Source: Antribacter soli | GTDB lineage: Bacteria > Actinomycetota > Actinomycetes > Actinomycetales > Cellulomonadaceae | Direction: 5' to 3' | Length of the DNA: 64,000 nt | NCBI RefSeq assembly: GCF_021568775.1 | Contig: NZ_JAKGSG010000020.1 | Coordinates: forward strand, 62,001 to 126,000 | In this document: positions 60,806-64,000 of the stretch, piece by piece | How the letters are laid out: every line of letters starts with the position of its first letter | Position numbering within the stretch: position 1 is the stretch's first letter | Notes under the pieces: generated by a model | What the model was told of the DNA's origin: nothing | The model's input: only the letters and a program-made list of their open reading frames with translations | Databases searched by the model: none | Program-made: the position numbers and the translations under genes

Positions 60806-63800
60806 GTGAGTTCCGATCCCCGCACCACGCCTGAGTCCGACGGCGGAGCCCGCTCGGGCACAGCAGGCGGCGCCCGGTCCGGGGCGGGTTCGCGGCGGGC
60901 CGGCCGGAGCCGGGGCCGCGCCCCGGTCGAGGGGCGTACGCGAGGCGGGCGGCCGGCGTCGGGCAGCGCACGTGGTCAGGTGAGCCGCGAGCAGCTCGCC
61001 CGGGCCGCCGAACGGCGCGAGGCCGCCGCCCTCCCCCCGATCACCTTTCCCGAGCAGCTTCCCGTCTCTGCGCGCCGCGCGGACATCGCGCGGGCAATCG
61101 CCGAGAACCAGGTCGTGATCGTCGCGGGCGAGACGGGGTCCGGCAAGACGACCCAGCTCCCGAAGATCCTCCTCGAGCTGGGCCGGGGGCGGCAGGGTCA
61201 GATCGGGCACACGCAGCCGCGCCGGATCGCGGCCCGCACGGTCGCCGAGCGCATCAACGAAGAACTCAGTGGAGATCGGCCGCTCCCGATGGGCCAGATC
61301 GTCGGCTACCAGGTGCGGTTCACCGACCAGTCGAGCGAGGAAACGCTCGTCAAGGTCATGACGGACGGCATCCTGCTCGCCCAGATCCAGCGCGACCCCC
61401 AGCTCCTCGCCTACGACACGATCATCATCGACGAGGCGCACGAGCGGTCGCTCAACATCGACTTCCTTCTCGGCTACCTGAGCCGCCTCCTGCCGCAGCG
61501 GCCGGACCTCAAGCTGATCATCACGTCGGCCACGATCGACTCCGAGCGGTTCGCGCGGCACTTCTCCCCCGCCGCCCTCGCCGAGCGCGGCGGCGCACCC
61601 TCGTACGTGACGGACCTCCTGCCCGAGCAGGCGCCCATCATCGAGGTCACGGGCCGCACGTACCCGGTCGAGATCCGGTACCGGCCTCTCGTCCCCGACG
61701 CCGACGAGACCGGCGGCCGGGCAGACGCTCAGGGCGAAGGGACCGCCCGGGGCGAGCGGCCGACGTCGGGCCGCGGCGGGAAGCCCAAGGCGACAAAGAC
61801 TTCCAGGGCCGAGGAGAAGGACCTCGTCACCGGCATCGTCGACGCGTGCGACGAGCTCATGCGCGAGGGCCACGGCGACATCCTCGTGTTCCTCTCCGGC
61901 GAACGCGAGATCCACGACGCCGCCGACGCCCTCGAGGGTCACCTGCGCGAACGGGTCCGGGACCCGCGGCACCCGCAGCACGTGGAGATCCTGCCGCTGT
62001 ACGCACGTCTGTCGAGCCACGAGCAGCATCGCGTCTTCGAGGCCCACTCGGGCCGGCGCATCGTCCTCGCGACGAACGTCGCCGAGACGTCGCTGACGGT
62101 CCCCGGCATCCACTACGTCGTCGACCCCGGCACCGCCCGCATCAGCCGCTACTCGAAGGCGACGAAGGTCCAGCGGCTGCCGATCGAGCCTGTCTCGCAG
62201 GCGAGCGCGAACCAGCGGTCGGGCCGCTCCGGCCGCGTCGCCGACGGCATCGCGATCCGCCTGTACTCGCCGGAGGACTTCGAGGGCCGGCCCGAGTTCA
62301 CCGAGCCCGAGATCCTGCGCACCTCGCTCGCGTCGGTGCTGCTCCAGATGATCTCCGTGGGCGTCGTCGAGACACCCGACGACGTCGCGCGCTTCCCCTT
62401 CGTCGAACCCCCGGACACCCGCGCCGTGCGCGACGGCGTCCAGCTCCTCACCGAGCTCGGCGCCCTGACCACGGCCGACGGCCGCACGACCCTCACCGAG
62501 ACCGGTCGCACCCTCGCGCAGCTCCCCATGGACCCGCGCCTGGCCCGCATGATCATCGAGGGCGCGCGGCTCGGCGTCGCGCGCGAGGTCGCGATCATCG
62601 CCGCCGTGCTGTCCATCCAGGACCCGCGCGAGCGCCCCGCCGAGGAGCGCGCCCAGGCCGACCAGCTCCACGCCCGCTTCACCGACCCACGCTCCGACTT
62701 CCTCACCTACCTCAACCTGTGGGAGTACCTGCGCGAGCAGCAGCGCCTGCTCTCGGGCAGCGCGTTCCGGCGCCTGTGCAAGTCGGAGTACCTCAACTTC
62801 CTGCGGATCCGCGAGTGGCAGGACGTGGTGGCGCAGCTCCGCGAGATGAGCAAGCCGCTCGGGATCGACATGGCGTTCCGGGCGCGGCGTACGGGTGACG
62901 CCACGGCGGGGTCCGGACCGGTGTCGGGAGATGTCTCGGACGGCGAGGGTGAGGGGACGGGGTACCGGTGGGTGTGGGACGACCAGACCGTTCACCGGGC
63001 TCTGCTCGCCGGGCTGCTGTCGCGGATCGGCATGCAGGACACCGGGGAGATCAAGGCGTCCTCCGTCGCGCACCTCAAGGGGGCCGCGCGGGAGCAGGCG
63101 ATCCGCCGGGCGCGCAAGCAGGCGCGGAACGAGTACCTGGGGGCGCGCGGGGCGCGGTTCGCGATCTTCCCGGGCTCGCCGCTGAGCAAGAAGCCGCCGG
63201 CGTGGGTCATGGCCGGTGAGCTCGTCGAGACGTCCCGGCTGTGGGCGCGCGACGTCGCCCGCATCGAGCCCGACTGGGCGGAGGAGCTCGCCGGGTCGCT
63301 GGCGAAGCGCACCTACTCCGACCCGCACTGGTCGTCGAAGCACGGCGCCGCGATGGCGACCGAGAAGGTGCTGCTCTACGGCGTGCCGATCGTGGAGGGC
63401 CGCAAGGTCCTGTTCGCGAAGGTGGACCCCGTGGCCGCGCGCGAGATGTTCGTGCGCCACGCCCTGGTGGAGGGCGAGTGGACCACGCACCACCGCTTCT
63501 TCCACGAGAACCGCAAGCTCCTGGAGGAGGCGGAGGAGCTGGAGGCGCGGTCGCGGCAGCGCGGCCTCGTCGCGTCGGAGGACGACCTGTTCGCCTTCTA
63601 CGACGAGCGCGTCCCGGCCGACGTCGTCTCCGCCCGCCACTTCGACCGCTGGTGGACCGGCGCCCGGCGCGACGACCCGGAGCGGCTGTCGTTCACCCTG
63701 GAGCAGCTCGTCGGGTCGGCCTCCGTGGACACGGAGGGCTTCCCCCAGACCTGGCAGCAGGGCGAGCTCACGCTGCCGCTGACGTACCAGTTCCAGCCAG

Positions 63801-64000
63801 GCGCCGATGCGGACGGCGTGACGGTGCACGTCCCGGTGTCGGTGCTGCCGCGACTGGCGCCCGACGGCTTCGACTGGATGGTGCCCGGCCTCCTCGAGGA
63901 GCTGACGGTCGCGACCATCAGGTCGCTGCCAAAGGCGGTGCGCGTGCAGCTCGTGCCGGCACCGGACGTGGCGCGCGCCGTCGTCGGCTGGCTGCACGAG
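60806..64000 (+). CDS. hrpA: ATP-dependent RNA helicase HrpA, 3' end outside window
   Basis: 1065 codons from GTG 60806, open at the right edge; the family is about 1300 residues. A basic, low-complexity N-terminal 60 residues precede the DEAH-box helicase: Walker A GETGSGKT at 108-115, DEAH at 209-212, ITSATID, and QRSGRSGRVADGIAIRLY. HrpA-type proteins rescue stalled or collided ribosomes and remodel mRNA in the cytoplasm. The start is preceded by GGGGGG; I see no better upstream start. Confidence 0.93.
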   Translation, partial: MSSDPRTTPESDGGARSGTAGGARSGAGSRRAGRSRGRAPVEGRTRGGRPASGSARGQVSREQLARAAERREAAALPPITFPEQLPVSARRADIARAIAENQVVIVAGETGSGKTTQLPKILLELGRGRQGQIGHTQPRRIAARTVAERINEELSGDRPLPMGQIVGYQVRFTDQSSEETLVKVMTDGILLAQIQRDPQLLAYDTIIIDEAHERSLNIDFLLGYLSRLLPQRPDLKLIITSATIDSERFARHFSPAALAERGGAPSYVTDLLPEQAPIIEVTGRTYPVEIRYRPLVPDADETGGRADAQGEGTARGERPTSGRGGKPKATKTSRAEEKDLVTGIVDACDELMREGHGDILVFLSGEREIHDAADALEGHLRERVRDPRHPQHVEILPLYARLSSHEQHRVFEAHSGRRIVLATNVAETSLTVPGIHYVVDPGTARISRYSKATKVQRLPIEPVSQASANQRSGRSGRVADGIAIRLYSPEDFEGRPEFTEPEILRTSLASVLLQMISVGVVETPDDVARFPFVEPPDTRAVRDGVQLLTELGALTTADGRTTLTETGRTLAQLPMDPRLARMIIEGARLGVAREVAIIAAVLSIQDPRERPAEERAQADQLHARFTDPRSDFLTYLNLWEYLREQQRLLSGSAFRRLCKSEYLNFLRIREWQDVVAQLREMSKPLGIDMAFRARRTGDATAGSGPVSGDVSDGEGEGTGYRWVWDDQTVHRALLAGLLSRIGMQDTGEIKASSVAHLKGAAREQAIRRARKQARNEYLGARGARFAIFPGSPLSKKPPAWVMAGELVETSRLWARDVARIEPDWAEELAGSLAKRTYSDPHWSSKHGAAMATEKVLLYGVPIVEGRKVLFAKVDPVAAREMFVRHALVEGEWTTHHRFFHENRKLLEEAEELEARSRQRGLVASEDDLFAFYDERVPADVVSARHFDRWWTGARRDDPERLSFTLEQLVGSASVDTEGFPQTWQQGELTLPLTYQFQPGADADGVTVHVPVSVLPRLAPDGFDWMVPGLLEELTVATIRSLPKAVRVQLVPAPDVARAVVGWLHE

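Noticed and set aside
60791-63997. 1068-residue minus-strand open frame
   Set aside because: Antisense of hrpA, which has all helicase motifs on the plus strand.

Overview
The window reads as chromosomal DNA from a high-G+C actinomycete. Codon third positions are almost all G or C, GTG starts are common, the arsenate reductases are of the mycothiol-linked type, and there is a WXG100 (type VII secretion) protein. Secreted beta-mannanase, GH12 and GH3 enzymes with PT/PS linkers suggest a Cellulomonadaceae/Promicromonosporaceae-like plant-polysaccharide degrader; this placement is inferred. I see no rRNA, tRNA, CRISPR array, insertion sequence or prophage.

Layout. 1-5.6 kb: a phosphoglycerate-mutase-like phosphatase, a bPH2 membrane protein, a MOSC protein, type II NADH dehydrogenase and a secreted GH5 mannanase with CBM2. 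Three genes here are followed by threefold tandem arrays that begin at their stop codons. 5.6-9.1 kb: an arsenic locus with two ArsR-ArsC fusion genes flanking a stand-alone arsC and an aquaporin. 9.1-23.3 kb: mixed metabolic and regulatory genes (kinase-like, VOC, phosphotransferase, flavin monooxygenase, amidohydrolase, alpha-CTD/sigma-4 fusion, DprA-like, MFS/ArsR pair, AraC, methyltransferase, lipoproteins). 24-26 kb: a WXG100-calpain protease gene, a small downstream gene and a truncated, frameshifted second copy of the protease gene. 26-28.9 kb: an MFS transporter and a secreted EEP hydrolase. 28.9-33.2 kb: livF-livG-livM-livH, with livH carrying an extra extracytoplasmic N-terminal domain; the matching livK lies about 7 kb away at 40-41 kb. 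33.4-43.4 kb: oligopeptidase B carrying an in-frame copy of the tandem-repeat unit, glycerate kinase, GH3, threonine aldolase, VanZ, livK, aldo/keto reductase, cold-shock protein and a Gly/Asp-rich protein. 43.4-56.7 kb: a 1285-residue nuclease-helicase, excalibur membrane protein, alditol oxidase, AlkZ-like glycosylase, STAS protein, YbaK, DUF2087, M15 carboxypeptidase and histidine ammonia-lyase. 56.9-64 kb: two DUF4190 paralogues, a secreted HNH nuclease with 11-bp direct repeats upstream, a decayed gene, a GH12 enzyme, a 73-nt C-rich tract and the start of hrpA.

Themes. Mannanase, GH12, GH3, CBM2 and the M15 peptidase act outside the cell. The liv genes, oligopeptidase B, HutH and threonine aldolase fit use of peptides and amino acids. 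The most unusual features are the repeat arrays and their coding copy, the paired ArsR-ArsC fusions, the duplicated WXG100-protease cassette, and the LivH fusion.
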